Below are positions 44,656 through 53,754 of a stretch of 64,000 bases of DNA, piece after piece (within the stretch, counting starts at the first letter, position 1; each line of letters opens with the position of its first letter). The stretch covers positions 1,426,001-1,490,000 of the forward strand of contig NZ_PHHD01000001.1 in assembly GCF_002813445.1 (NCBI RefSeq), in the 5' to 3' direction. The notes beneath the pieces are model-generated. The model was not told the origin of the DNA and searched no databases. It saw nothing but the letters and a program-made list of their open reading frames with translations. Origin of the DNA: Pseudomonas tolaasii NCPPB 2192 (GTDB lineage: Bacteria > Pseudomonadota > Gammaproteobacteria > Pseudomonadales > Pseudomonadaceae). Made by a program: the position numbers and the translations under genes.

Positions 44656-46029
44656 TTAAAAGAAGCTCAAGCCCACGTGGAACAGCTTCTCCACATCGCG
44701 GATATGTTTTTTATCCACCAGAAACAGGATCACATGGTCACCGGTGGCGATCATCGTATCGTCGTGGGCGATGATCACTTCTTCGTCGCGAATGATGGCG
44801 CCAATGGTGGTGCCCGGCGGCAAGCCGATGTCGCGGATGGCCTTGCCGATCACTTTGCTCGACTTCGAATCACCATGGGCAATCGCCTCGATGGCTTCCG
44901 CCGCGCCGCGCCGCAGCGAGTGCACGCTGACAATATCGCCACGGCGCACGTGAGCCAGCAACGTGCCGATGGTCGCCAGTTGCGGGCTGATGGCGATGTC
45001 GATATCGCCGCCCTGAATCAAATCCACATACGCCGGGTTGTTGATGATGGTCATTACCTTCTTCGCCCCCAACCGCTTGGCCAGCAACGACGACATGATG
45101 TTGGCCTCGTCGTCGTTGGTCAGCGCCAGGAAGATATCCGCATCGGCGATGTTTTCTTCCAGCAGCAGGTCACGGTCCGAGGCACTGCCTTGCAGTACCA
45201 CGGTGCTGTCGAGCGTGTCGGACAAATGCCGGCAGCGTGCCGGGCTCATCTCGATGATCTTCACCTGGTAACGGCTTTCGATGGCTTCGGCCAAACGCTC
45301 GCCGATCTGCCCGCCGCCCGCGATGACGATGCGTTTGTAGGTTTCATCGAGCCGGCGCATTTCGCTCATGACTGCACGAATATTCGCCTTGGCGGCGATG
45401 AAAAATACTTCGTCGTCTGCCTCAATCACCGTATCGCCCTGCGGCAAAATCGGTCGGTCACGTCGGAAAATCGCCGCTACGCGGGTCTCCACATTCGGCA
45501 TGTGTTCACGCAACTGGCGCAGTTGCTGGCCCACCAACGGACCGCCGTAATACGCCTTCACGGCTACCAGTTGGGCTTTGCCTTCGGCAAAGTCGATGAC
45601 CTGCAAGGCGCCGGGAATTTCGATCAGGCGCTTGATGTAGTGAGTGACCACTTGCTCCGGGCTGATCAGCACATCGACGGGAATCGCGTCGTTGTCGAAA
45701 AGCCCTGCACGGGTCAGGTAGGCCGCCTCACGCACCCGGGCGATTTTGGTGGGGGTGTGGAACAGGGTGTGTGCGACCTGACACGCGACCATATTGGTCT
45801 CGTCGCTGTTGGTCACCGCCACCAGCATGTCGGCATCGTCGGCACCGGCCTGGCGCAACACCGTCGGAAACGACGCGCGGCCATGCACGGTGCGGATGTC
45901 CAGGCGGTCGCCAAGGTTGCGCAGGCGCTCGCTGTCGGTGTCGACCACCGTGATGTCATTGGCTTCGCTGGCCAAATGTTCGGCCAGCGTGCCGCCGACC
46001 TGCCCTGCCCCAAGGATGATGATTTTCAT
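44656..46029 (-). CDS. trkA: Trk potassium-uptake regulatory subunit TrkA
   Basis: 457 residues, two tandem RCK modules. The nucleotide-binding loops are IIILGAGQVGGTLAEHLASE (start) and VIAGGGQIGERLAEAIES (about 235). NAD(H)/ATP binding gates the TrkH/TrkG channel from the cytoplasmic face; the channel gene is not in the window. Lies 22 bases after rsmB. Confidence 0.96.
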   Translation of the reverse strand: MKIIILGAGQVGGTLAEHLASEANDITVVDTDSERLRNLGDRLDIRTVHGRASFPTVLRQAGADDADMLVAVTNSDETNMVACQVAHTLFHTPTKIARVREAAYLTRAGLFDNDAIPVDVLISPEQVVTHYIKRLIEIPGALQVIDFAEGKAQLVAVKAYYGGPLVGQQLRQLREHMPNVETRVAAIFRRDRPILPQGDTVIEADDEVFFIAAKANIRAVMSEMRRLDETYKRIVIAGGGQIGERLAEAIESRYQVKIIEMSPARCRHLSDTLDSTVVLQGSASDRDLLLEENIADADIFLALTNDDEANIMSSLLAKRLGAKKVMTIINNPAYVDLIQGGDIDIAISPQLATIGTLLAHVRRGDIVSVHSLRRGAAEAIEAIAHGDSKSSKVIGKAIRDIGLPPGTTIGAIIRDEEVIIAHDDTMIATGDHVILFLVDKKHIRDVEKLFHVGLSFF

Positions 46030-46051
46030 CCGGTCACTCCCTTAAAACCAA

Positions 46052-47362
46052 TTAGCCGCGCGCGGCGGCGATCTTGATCAGCTTGGCGTAATAGAAACCG
46101 TCATGGCCGCCTTCCTGTGCGAGCAATTGGCGACCGTGGGGCTGCTTGATGCCGGCGCCGGTGGCGAGGTCCAACTCCCGTGCGCCGCTGGTGCGGGCCA
46201 GGAAGGCTTCGATGACTTCGGTGTTCTCGGTCGGCAGCGTGGAGCAGGTGGCGTAGAGCAGGATGCCGCCGACTTCCAGGGTCGGCCACAGCGCATCGAG
46301 CAGTTCGCCCTGCAGCACGGCGAGGGCGGCGATGTCGTCCGGCTGGCGGGTCAGCTTGATGTCCGGATGACGGCGGATCACCCCGGTGGCGGAACACGGC
46401 GCGTCGAGCAGGATGCGCTGGAACGGTTTGCCGTCCCACCAGGTGGCGGTGTCGCGACCGTCGGCAGCGATCAAGTCGGCGCTCAGGCCCAGGCGCGCGA
46501 GGTTTTCGCGTACACGCACCAGGCGCTTGGCCTCCAGGTCGACGGCGACGACGCCGGCCAGGTCTTTTTCCACTTCCAGAATGTGACAGGTCTTACCGCC
46601 CGGCGCGCAGCAGGCGTCGAGTACGCGTTGGCCGGGCGCCAGGTCGAGCAGGTCGGCAGCCAGTTGCGCGGCCTCGTCCTGCACGCTGATCCAGCCGTCG
46701 GCAAAGCCCGGCAGGCTGCGCACGTCGGTGGCGGCTTCGAGCACGATGCCGTCGACGCTGTACACGCACGGCGTTGCATTGATACCGGCATCGGTGAGCA
46801 ATTGCAGATAGGCGTCACGGCTGTGATGGCGGCGGTTGACCCGCAGAATCATCGGCGGGTGCGCATTGTTGGCGGCGCAGATGGCTTCCCACTGCTCGGG
46901 CCAGAAGGCTTTCAGGGATTTCTGCAACCAGCGCGGGTGGGCGGTACGCACCACCGGGTCGTGTTCCAGCTCGGCCAGCAGCGCTTCGCTTTCGCGCTGG
47001 GCGCGGCGCAGCACGGCGTTGAGCAGGGCCTTGGCCCAGGGCTTTTTCAGTTTGTCGGCGCAACCCACGGTTTCGCCGATGGCCGCGTGGGCCGGTACGC
47101 GGGTATAGAGCAACTGATAGAGGCCGACCAGCAGCAGCGCTTCCACGTCGGCATCGGCCGCCTTGAACGGCTTTTGCAGCAGCTTGGCCGCCAGCGCCGA
47201 CAAACGCGGCTGCCAGCGGGCGGTGCCGAATGCCAGGTCCTGGGTGAAACCACGGTCGCGGTCTTCAACCTTGTCCAGCTGCGTGGGGAGCGAGCTGTTC
47301 AGCGAAGCCTTGCCGTTTAGAACGGCGGCGAGAGCCTTGGCGGCGGCCAGACGCGGGTTCAT
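46052..47362 (-). CDS. rsmB: 16S rRNA (cytosine967-C5)-methyltransferase
   Basis: 436 residues. The N-terminal NusB-like RNA-binding domain (about 1-140) precedes the RsmB/NOP methyltransferase core with LDACCAPGGKTCHILE (SAM site) and the catalytic cysteine motif DAPCSATGVIRRHPDIK. A second active-site cysteine is in LLYATCSTLPTE. Overlaps fmt by 4 bases. Confidence 0.96.
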   Translation of the reverse strand: MNPRLAAAKALAAVLNGKASLNSSLPTQLDKVEDRDRGFTQDLAFGTARWQPRLSALAAKLLQKPFKAADADVEALLLVGLYQLLYTRVPAHAAIGETVGCADKLKKPWAKALLNAVLRRAQRESEALLAELEHDPVVRTAHPRWLQKSLKAFWPEQWEAICAANNAHPPMILRVNRRHHSRDAYLQLLTDAGINATPCVYSVDGIVLEAATDVRSLPGFADGWISVQDEAAQLAADLLDLAPGQRVLDACCAPGGKTCHILEVEKDLAGVVAVDLEAKRLVRVRENLARLGLSADLIAADGRDTATWWDGKPFQRILLDAPCSATGVIRRHPDIKLTRQPDDIAALAVLQGELLDALWPTLEVGGILLYATCSTLPTENTEVIEAFLARTSGARELDLATGAGIKQPHGRQLLAQEGGHDGFYYAKLIKIAAARG

Positions 47363-48312
47363 TGAGCAACCGCCCCGAGAACCGTGCCCAAGGCAAATTT
47401 CTCACGGCGGCTGTTGAACAAATCGCTGAAATTAAGCGCTTTGCCGCCGGGCAATTGCAGACGGGTCAGACACAGCGCCTGTTCACCACAGGCGACCAGC
47501 AGGCCGTCCTTGCTGGCGCCGATGATTTCACCGGGGGCGCCTTTGCCATCGGCCAGGGTGGCCGCCAGCACTTTCAAGGCTTCGCCATCGAGCGTGCTGT
47601 GGCAGATCGGCCACGGGTTGAACGCACGCACCAGGCGTTCCAGTTCAACGGCCGGGCGGCTCCAGTCGATGCGCGCTTCGTCTTTGTTCAGTTTGTGGGC
47701 GTAGGTGGCGAGGCTGTCGTCCTGCACTTCGCCTTCCAGCGTTCCGGCAGCCAGGCCAGCGATGGCTTGCACCACGGCGGGCGGGCCCAGCTCGGCAAGG
47801 CGGTCGTGCAGGCTGCCGCCGGTGTCTGCGCCAGTGATCGGGGTAGTGACCTTGAGCAGCATCGGGCCGGTGTCCAAACCCGCTTCCATGCGCATTACGG
47901 TCACACCGCTTTCGCTGTCGCCCGCTTCCACGGCGCGCTGGATCGGCGCCGCACCGCGCCAGCGAGGCAGCAGCGAGGCGTGGCTGTTGATGCAACCCAG
48001 GCGCGGGATATCCAGCACCGCTTGCGGCAGGATCAAGCCATACGCAACCACCACCAACAGGTCGGGTTTCAGCGCCGCCAATTCAGCCTGGGCGTCGGCA
48101 TTGCGCAGGGTCGGCGGTTGCAGCACAGGGAGGTTGTGTTCCAGCGCCAACTGCTTGACCGGGCTCGGCATCAGTTTTTGCCCGCGACCGGCCGGACGAT
48201 CCGGCTGGGTGTACACCGCCACGATGTCGTAAGGGCTGGCGAGCAGCGCCTTGAGGTGTTCGGCAGCGAATTCGGGAGTGCCGGCAAAAACAATGCGCAG
48301 TGGCTCGGTCAT
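47359..48312 (-). CDS. fmt: Methionyl-tRNA formyltransferase
   Basis: 317 residues. Formylates initiator Met-tRNA with 10-formyl-THF. N-terminal RIVFAGTPEFAAEHL, the hallmark NSHASLLPRWRGAAPIQRAV and the catalytic Asp in DTGPML. The C-terminal OB-like domain (about 205-317) binds tRNA. Downstream of def but separated from it by a terminator-like hairpin. Confidence 0.96.
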   Translation of the reverse strand: MTEPLRIVFAGTPEFAAEHLKALLASPYDIVAVYTQPDRPAGRGQKLMPSPVKQLALEHNLPVLQPPTLRNADAQAELAALKPDLLVVVAYGLILPQAVLDIPRLGCINSHASLLPRWRGAAPIQRAVEAGDSESGVTVMRMEAGLDTGPMLLKVTTPITGADTGGSLHDRLAELGPPAVVQAIAGLAAGTLEGEVQDDSLATYAHKLNKDEARIDWSRPAVELERLVRAFNPWPICHSTLDGEALKVLAATLADGKGAPGEIIGASKDGLLVACGEQALCLTRLQLPGGKALNFSDLFNSRREKFALGTVLGAVAQ

Positions 48313-48344
48313 GGGAAGTCTCGGTTAAAAACAGTCACAAAAGA

Positions 48345-48369
48345 AAAAGGCTTGCCGCAGCAAGCCTTT
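48345..48369 (-). terminator. Terminator-like hairpin between def and fmt
   Basis: On the minus strand an AAAGGCTTGC / GCAAGCCTTT stem with a 4-base loop is followed by TTCTTTT, 12 bases after the def stop and 32 before fmt. It should end or attenuate def transcripts. Confidence 0.8.
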
Positions 48370-48381
48370 GGAAGGAGGGCA

Positions 48382-48888
48382 TCAAGCTTGCTGGCGATGC
48401 TTTTTTTCCAGCTTCTTCTTGATCCGGTCGCGTTTGAGCGTGGACAGGTAATCAACAAACAGTTTGCCGTTGAGGTGGTCGCATTCGTGCTGGATGCACA
48501 CGGCCAGCAGGCCATCGGCGATAAGCTCGTAGGGTTTGCCATCACGGTCAAGTGCCTTGATCTTCACGCGCAGCGGGCGTTCGACGTTCTCGTAGAACTC
48601 CGGCACCGACAGGCAGCCTTCCTGGTATTCGCCCATCTCTTCGGTCAGCGGTTCGAACTCGGGGTTGATAAAAACCCGTGGCTCGCTGCGATCTTCCGAC
48701 AGGTCCATGACCACGACGCGTTGATGCACGTTGACCTGGGTGGCGGCGAGGCCGATGCCCGGGGCTTCATACATTGTTTCAAACATGTCATCGACCAACT
48801 GACGAACCTTGTCGTCCACTACGGCCACCGGTTTGGCGATCGTGCGCAGGCGCGAGTCGGGAAATTCGAGGATGTTCAAAATAGCCAT
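48382..48888 (-). CDS. def: Peptide deformylase
   Basis: 168 residues from ATG 48888 (MAILNILEFPDSRLR); the open frame extends 44 codons upstream without support. Metal-dependent removal of the N-formyl group. The three motifs are GIGLAATQV, EGCLSVP and QHECDHLNG, with Cys and two His as metal ligands and the catalytic Glu. Divergent from the envelope protein at 49024. Confidence 0.96.
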   Translation of the reverse strand: MAILNILEFPDSRLRTIAKPVAVVDDKVRQLVDDMFETMYEAPGIGLAATQVNVHQRVVVMDLSEDRSEPRVFINPEFEPLTEEMGEYQEGCLSVPEFYENVERPLRVKIKALDRDGKPYELIADGLLAVCIQHECDHLNGKLFVDYLSTLKRDRIKKKLEKKHRQQA

Positions 48889-49023
48889 AAGCGTAATTGC
48901 TGCACATGTGAGGTAGAGGCAAATCGGCGTTGGGATGGACCCAGACCGCCGGTGTGAAACGCCCAAAAGCCGCGAAGGCTCTGGCATTTCACGCGAACGC
49001 ACATAATAAAGGAGATTCACCCC

Positions 49024-49800
49024 ATGAGGAAATCGCTACTCGTCTTGCTGCTGTGGGCCCCGTTCGCCATGGCCCTGCTGCCGCAGCCCGCGCAGCGTCT
49101 GGATCAACCGACACAACAGGCCATCCAGCGCTTTCTGCTGCACAACCGCATTCTGGATAACCCGCAGGAGCTGGACCGCGCGCCCTACATTGTCTCGGCT
49201 GAAACCGGGCGTGTGCTGGGTGCCAATGGCGACCGCCTGCATGCCCGGGGCAATCTGGACCCGGCCCAGCCCAGCTATGGCATCTTCCGGCGCGGCAAGG
49301 CTTATACCGATCCGCAAACCCAGGAATTACTGGGCATCAATGCCGATGACATCGGTACCGCGCGCTTTGTCCTGGCCGGCGACCTCACCACACTGGCGGT
49401 ACAGCGAATCACCCAGGAAATACGCCCCGGCGATCGTTTATTGCGTGCTGAAGCGCCCATCCAGCCGGGCAATCTTGAGCCTCCCCCGCCTGGTCCCTTG
49501 ATCAAGGGGCACATCATCGATATCCCCAAGGGCGTGACCCAAATTGGCGTGCTGGACGCCGTAACCCTCAATAAAGGCCGTCGCGATGGCCTGGTCGAAG
49601 GCCAGTTGCTGAGGGTGATCAAGACCGGCGCCAGCGTGCGCGACCCCATCACCGGCGTTTCAACCCGACTCCCCGACGAACACGCCGGCACCCTCCTGGT
49701 GTTTCGTACCTATGAAAAGCTCAGTTACGGCCTGGTGCTCAGCGCCTCGCGTTCCCTGGCTGTCATGGACCGTTTCGAGATCGCTCGGCAGACGCAATAA
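49024..49800 (+). CDS. Secreted protein of a usually LysM-containing family, LysM domain absent
   Basis: 258 residues with a signal peptide (MRKSLLVLLLWAPFAMA, cut near residue 18). The mature part (RFLLHNRILDNPQELDRAPY onward) matches the C-terminal region of the Pseudomonas protein normally found here, which is about 340 residues long and starts with a LysM peptidoglycan-binding domain. Nothing like YTVVKGDTLWDIS is present between the signal and residue 35, so about 80 residues are missing. The frame is intact and GGAG precedes the ATG. It may have lost wall binding. The family length is from memory. Precedes dprA by 63 bases. Confidence 0.7.
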   Translation: MRKSLLVLLLWAPFAMALLPQPAQRLDQPTQQAIQRFLLHNRILDNPQELDRAPYIVSAETGRVLGANGDRLHARGNLDPAQPSYGIFRRGKAYTDPQTQELLGINADDIGTARFVLAGDLTTLAVQRITQEIRPGDRLLRAEAPIQPGNLEPPPPGPLIKGHIIDIPKGVTQIGVLDAVTLNKGRRDGLVEGQLLRVIKTGASVRDPITGVSTRLPDEHAGTLLVFRTYEKLSYGLVLSASRSLAVMDRFEIARQTQ

Positions 49801-49863
49801 ATAGCCTGCTAAATAAGTTACCAACAGAGTTATCCACAGCTTGTTCCGGTCAAGGATGATCAG

Positions 49864-50958
49864 ATGTATCCGACAAACTGCAATGAAATTTCCCCGTCTG
49901 AACTGGAAGCTCGACTACGCTTGCACAGGCTGCCGGAACTGGGTCCCAAGCGTTTTCGTGTGTTAATGGAAGCCTTCGGTTGCGCCTCCAAGGCCCTCAG
50001 CGCACCCGCCAGTGCGTGGCGCTCCCTGGGGTTGCCGGCCGTCAGTGCCGACGCCCGACGCAGCGCTGAAATTCGTGATGGCGCCAGTGCTGCATTGGCG
50101 TGGCTGGAGTGTCCGGCCCAGCATTTGCTGATGTGGGACAGCCCTGATTACCCGGCATTGCTCTCTGAGATAGAGGACGCACCGCCCCTATTATTCGTGG
50201 CCGGCGACCCAAAAATTCTGGAAAAACCGCAGGTGGCCATGGTCGGCAGCCGGCGCGCTTCCCGCCCCGGCATCGACACCGCCGCCGCCTTTTCCCGCAG
50301 CCTGGCGAGCGCCGGTTTTGTCATCACCAGCGGTCTCGCACTGGGCATCGACGGCGCAGCGCACCAAGCGGCATTGGATGTGGGTGGGCAAACAATCGGC
50401 GTGCTCGGCACCGGACTGGAAAATTTTTATCCACAGCGCCACCGAGCGTTGGCCACCGCGATGATTGCCCAGGGCAGCGCCGTGGTTTCCGAGTTTCCGC
50501 TGGACGCCCCGCCCCAACCCGCCAATTTTCCAAGGCGCAACCGGATCATCAGCGGGCTTTCCCTCGGTGTGCTGGTGGTGGAGGCCGGGGTGGCCAGCGG
50601 TTCGCTGATCACCGCGCGCCTGGCGGCGGAGCATGGCCGTGAGGTGTATGCGATCCCGGGCTCCATCCACCACCCCGGCGCCAAGGGCTGTCACCAGTTG
50701 ATTCGCGATGGCGCGACGCTGGTGGAAACCATCGAGCACATTCTCGAAGGTTTGCGGGGTTGGCAGGCCTTGTCACGGCCAGCGCCGATGCCGGTCGTCC
50801 ACCCCTTGGTGGCGTTGCTGCATGCGGCGCCCCATACCAGCGAAGCACTGGCGATTTCCAGCGGGCGTCCGTTGTCGCAGGTGTTGGCAACGCTCACCGA
50901 GCTGGAGCTTGAAGGCCAGGTGATCTGCGAAAGCGGACGCTGGGTTGCACGCCTCTAG
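49864..50958 (+). CDS. dprA: DNA processing protein DprA (Smf)
   Basis: 364 residues. Loads RecA on incoming single-stranded DNA during transformation. The N-terminal SAM-like region is followed by a Rossmann fold with VAMVGSRRASRPGIDTAAAF, SGLALGIDGAAHQAALD and the signature FPRRNRIISGLSLGVLVVEA. The C-terminal winged helix (about 300-364) binds DprA partners. Two DnaA boxes flank or lie in the gene (49830-49838 upstream, 50427-50435 inside). Confidence 0.95.
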   Translation: MYPTNCNEISPSELEARLRLHRLPELGPKRFRVLMEAFGCASKALSAPASAWRSLGLPAVSADARRSAEIRDGASAALAWLECPAQHLLMWDSPDYPALLSEIEDAPPLLFVAGDPKILEKPQVAMVGSRRASRPGIDTAAAFSRSLASAGFVITSGLALGIDGAAHQAALDVGGQTIGVLGTGLENFYPQRHRALATAMIAQGSAVVSEFPLDAPPQPANFPRRNRIISGLSLGVLVVEAGVASGSLITARLAAEHGREVYAIPGSIHHPGAKGCHQLIRDGATLVETIEHILEGLRGWQALSRPAPMPVVHPLVALLHAAPHTSEALAISSGRPLSQVLATLTELELEGQVICESGRWVARL

Positions 50959-51012
50959 GTTTTGTAACGAAGATCGGTAAACTGCGCAGAGCTTTAGTCC
51001 GGAGGGTAAGCA

Positions 51013-51570
51013 ATGGTCAACAGGTGGCGTGTGCTGGAAGCCGCACGAGAAATTCGCGCAGGCGCGGTGATTGCCTATCCGACCGAGGCGGTCTGGGGCC
51101 TGGGCTGCGACCCGTGGAATGAAGAAGCGGTGGACCGGCTGCTGGCGATCAAGAACCGGTCGGTGGATAAGGGCCTGATTCTGGTGGCGGACAATATCCG
51201 TCAGTTTGACTTTCTGTTCGAAGACTTCCCGGACACCTGGATCGAACGCATGGCCAGCACTTGGCCGGGGCCGAACACCTGGCTGGTGCCGCATCAGGAT
51301 TTGCTGCCCGAATGGGTGACCGGTGTGCACGACACGGTGGCGCTGCGGGTCAGCGATCATCCGTTGGTGCGGGATTTGTGCTCGCTGGTCGGGCCGCTGA
51401 TTTCCACCTCTGCCAACCCGCAAGGCCGCCCTTCGGCGCGTACGCGGATTCGTGTGGAGCAGTATTTCCGTGGTCAGGTCGATCTGGTGCTGGGCGGTGC
51501 CCTGGGTGGGCGCAAGAACCCGAGCCTGATTCGTGATTTGGCGACGGGTGAGGTGGTGCGCCCGTCTTGA
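51013..51570 (+). CDS. tsaC: Threonylcarbamoyl-AMP synthase
   Basis: 185 residues, YrdC/Sua5 fold. Forms threonylcarbamoyl-AMP for t6A37 of ANN-decoding tRNAs. Motifs: AGAVIAYPTEAVWGLGCDP, IKNRSVDKGLILVADN and the SxSAN-like LISTSANPQGRPSART. Located 54 bases after dprA behind GGAGG. Confidence 0.95.
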   Translation: MVNRWRVLEAAREIRAGAVIAYPTEAVWGLGCDPWNEEAVDRLLAIKNRSVDKGLILVADNIRQFDFLFEDFPDTWIERMASTWPGPNTWLVPHQDLLPEWVTGVHDTVALRVSDHPLVRDLCSLVGPLISTSANPQGRPSARTRIRVEQYFRGQVDLVLGGALGGRKNPSLIRDLATGEVVRPS

Positions 51571-51585
51571 GACCGAGGTGCACCC

Positions 51586-51652
51586 ATCGCGGGCAAGCCC
51601 GGCTCCCACAGGGAAATGCATTCCAACTGTGGGAGCCGGGCTTGCCCGCGAT
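51586..51652. repeat. REP-type perfect inverted repeat
   Basis: 25-base arms ATCGCGGGCAAGCCCGGCTC(...) and their exact complement, with a 17-base centre, between the convergent ends of tsaC and qor. Confidence 0.88.
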
Positions 51653-51684
51653 GAGGCCCTCACAGGCACCAGAAATCCATAGCC

Positions 51685-52662
51685 TTACGGCAGCAAAATG
51701 GTCGACCCGGTCGTCCGCCGCCCCGACAACTCCGTCTGCGCCTTAGCTGCCTCAGCCAGCGAGTACCGCTGGTTGATATCAATGCGCACCTGGCCGCTGT
51801 TGATCATCGAGAACAGGTCATCGGCCATGGCCTGCAGGTTTTCCGGGTTGTTGGCGTAAGTCGCCAAGGTTGGCCGGGTCACGTACAGCGAGCCCTTGGC
51901 TGCCAGAATCCCCAGGTTCACGCCGTCCACTGCGCCGGACGCGTTGCCGAAACTCACCACCAACCCACGCGGTGCCACGCTGTCCAGCGACGTCAGCCAG
52001 GTGTCTTTGCCGACGCCGTCATACACCACCGGCACTTTCTTGCCGTCGGTCAATTCCAGCACGCGCTGTGCGACGTTTTCCTTGCTGTAGTCGATGGTTT
52101 CCCACGCACCGAGGGATTTGGCCAAGGCTGCCTTTTCCGGCGAACTCACCGTACCGATCAGCTTGACGCCCAACGCCTTGGCCCACTGGCAGGCCAAAGA
52201 GCCTACGCCGCCCGCCGCTGCGTGGAACAGAACGGTTTCGCCACCTTTTAGCTCATAGGTCTGGCGCAACAGGTACTGCACGGTCAGGCCCTTGAGCATT
52301 GCGCCAGCGGCCTGTTCGAAGCTGATGCCGTCCGGCAGGTGCACCAGGTTGGCGGCGGGCAGCACGTGTAACTCGCTGTAGGCGCCCAGCGGGCCGCTGC
52401 CGTAGGCCACGCGGTCGCCAACCTTGAATTGAGTGACCTCGCTGCCCACCGCATCGACCACGCCGGCACCTTCGGCGCCCAACCCGGATGGCAAGGCAGG
52501 CGGCGCATACAGGCCGCTGCGGAAGTAGGTGTCGATGAAGTTCAGGCCGATGGCCTCGTTACGCACGCGAACCTGTTGTGGGCCAGGTTCCGCTGGCGTG
52601 TAGTCCACATACTCAAGCACGTCGGGGCCGCCATGGGTACTGAACTGAATGCGTTTTGCCAT
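51685..52662 (-). CDS. qor: NADPH:quinone oxidoreductase
   Basis: 325 residues, zinc-free medium-chain dehydrogenase/reductase. The N-terminal catalytic domain has NFIDTYFRSGLY and GLGAEGAGVVDAVGSEV. The nucleotide-binding fold shows VLFHAAAGGVGSLACQWAKA. No zinc-binding cysteines. Reduces quinones, probably by NADPH one-electron transfer. Divergent from hemF. Confidence 0.92.
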   Translation of the reverse strand: MAKRIQFSTHGGPDVLEYVDYTPAEPGPQQVRVRNEAIGLNFIDTYFRSGLYAPPALPSGLGAEGAGVVDAVGSEVTQFKVGDRVAYGSGPLGAYSELHVLPAANLVHLPDGISFEQAAGAMLKGLTVQYLLRQTYELKGGETVLFHAAAGGVGSLACQWAKALGVKLIGTVSSPEKAALAKSLGAWETIDYSKENVAQRVLELTDGKKVPVVYDGVGKDTWLTSLDSVAPRGLVVSFGNASGAVDGVNLGILAAKGSLYVTRPTLATYANNPENLQAMADDLFSMINSGQVRIDINQRYSLAEAAKAQTELSGRRTTGSTILLP

Positions 52663-52821
52663 CTGCCTTCTCCTTTGGTCGATTTTGCGTAGCCCACTAT
52701 CCCACTCCTAAGCTTGATCTTCGCCAACTGCGGTGAAACGGGGTGCGGTGGTATCCTGTGCGCCCATTTGCCGCCGACGCCCAATGGCCTCGCGTAGCTT
52801 TGCCCGATTCAAGGTGATGCC

Positions 52822-53754
52822 ATGACTACCCGCACCGAGGCTGTAAAGGCCTACCTGCTTGACCTGCAAGACCGCATTTGCAGCGCCCTGGAAACCTTCG
52901 AGACGGACACTCGCTTTATCGAAGACGCCTGGACCCGGCCTGCCGGCGGTGGCGGTCGCACCCGTGTGATCGAAAACGGTGCGGTGATCGAAAAAGGCGG
53001 CGTTAACTTTTCCCACGTGTTTGGCAGCGGTCTCCCACCGTCCGCCAGCGCGCACCGCCCCGAGCTGGCCGGTCGCGGCTTTGAGGCCCTCGGCGTGTCG
53101 CTGGTGATCCACCCGCACAACCCCCATGTACCGACGTCCCACGCCAATGTGCGATTTTTCATCGCAGAAAAAGAAGGTGAAGAGCCGGTGTGGTGGTTCG
53201 GCGGCGGCTTCGACCTCACGCCTTACTACGGCAACGAAGAAGACTGCATCCACTGGCACCGCGTGGCCGAGCAGGCCTGCGCAGCGTTCGGCCCGGACGT
53301 GTACGCACGCTACAAGGCCTGGTGCGACACCTACTTTCACATCAAGCACCGCAACGAACCGCGTGGTATCGGCGGGCTGTTTTTCGACGATTTGAACGAG
53401 TGGGGTTTCGACACCTGCTTCGCTTTCATCCGCGCCATCGGCGATGCCTACATCGACGCCTACCTGCCTATCGTGCAGCGCCGCAAGGCTGCCGCCTACA
53501 CCGAGCAACAGCGCCAGTTCCAGGAATTCCGTCGTGGCCGCTACGTTGAATTCAACCTGGTCTACGACCGTGGCACGCTCTTTGGCCTGCAATCGGGCGG
53601 GCGTACAGAGTCGATCCTGATGTCGCTGCCGCCCCAAGTGCGCTGGAGCTACGACTGGAAAGCCGAGGCCGGCAGCGAAGAAGCGCGTCTCACCGACTAC
53701 TTCCTGCAAGACCGTGACTGGCTGGGCGTGGCTGCGCCAAAGGCGGTGGTGTGA
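52822..53754 (+). CDS. hemF: Aerobic coproporphyrinogen-III oxidase
   Basis: 310 residues. Oxygen-dependent decarboxylation of coproporphyrinogen III to protoporphyrinogen IX. Conserved: GGVNFSHVFG, SLVIHPHNPHVPTSHANVRF, FGGGFDLTPYYG and GGLFFDDLNEWGFDTCF. The stop codon overlaps the aroE start (TGATG). Confidence 0.97.
   Translation: MTTRTEAVKAYLLDLQDRICSALETFETDTRFIEDAWTRPAGGGGRTRVIENGAVIEKGGVNFSHVFGSGLPPSASAHRPELAGRGFEALGVSLVIHPHNPHVPTSHANVRFFIAEKEGEEPVWWFGGGFDLTPYYGNEEDCIHWHRVAEQACAAFGPDVYARYKAWCDTYFHIKHRNEPRGIGGLFFDDLNEWGFDTCFAFIRAIGDAYIDAYLPIVQRRKAAAYTEQQRQFQEFRRGRYVEFNLVYDRGTLFGLQSGGRTESILMSLPPQVRWSYDWKAEAGSEEARLTDYFLQDRDWLGVAAPKAVV

Noticed and set aside
44669..44684. parS-like CCCACGTGGAACA in trkA
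   Set aside because: Four mismatches, all in one half-site of the 16-base palindrome. Too weak to call.
44701..44720. TTATCCACC and similar near-boxes (also 37164, 59724, 51164)
   Set aside because: One-mismatch sites outside intergenic clusters were not counted, because they are expected by chance more often.
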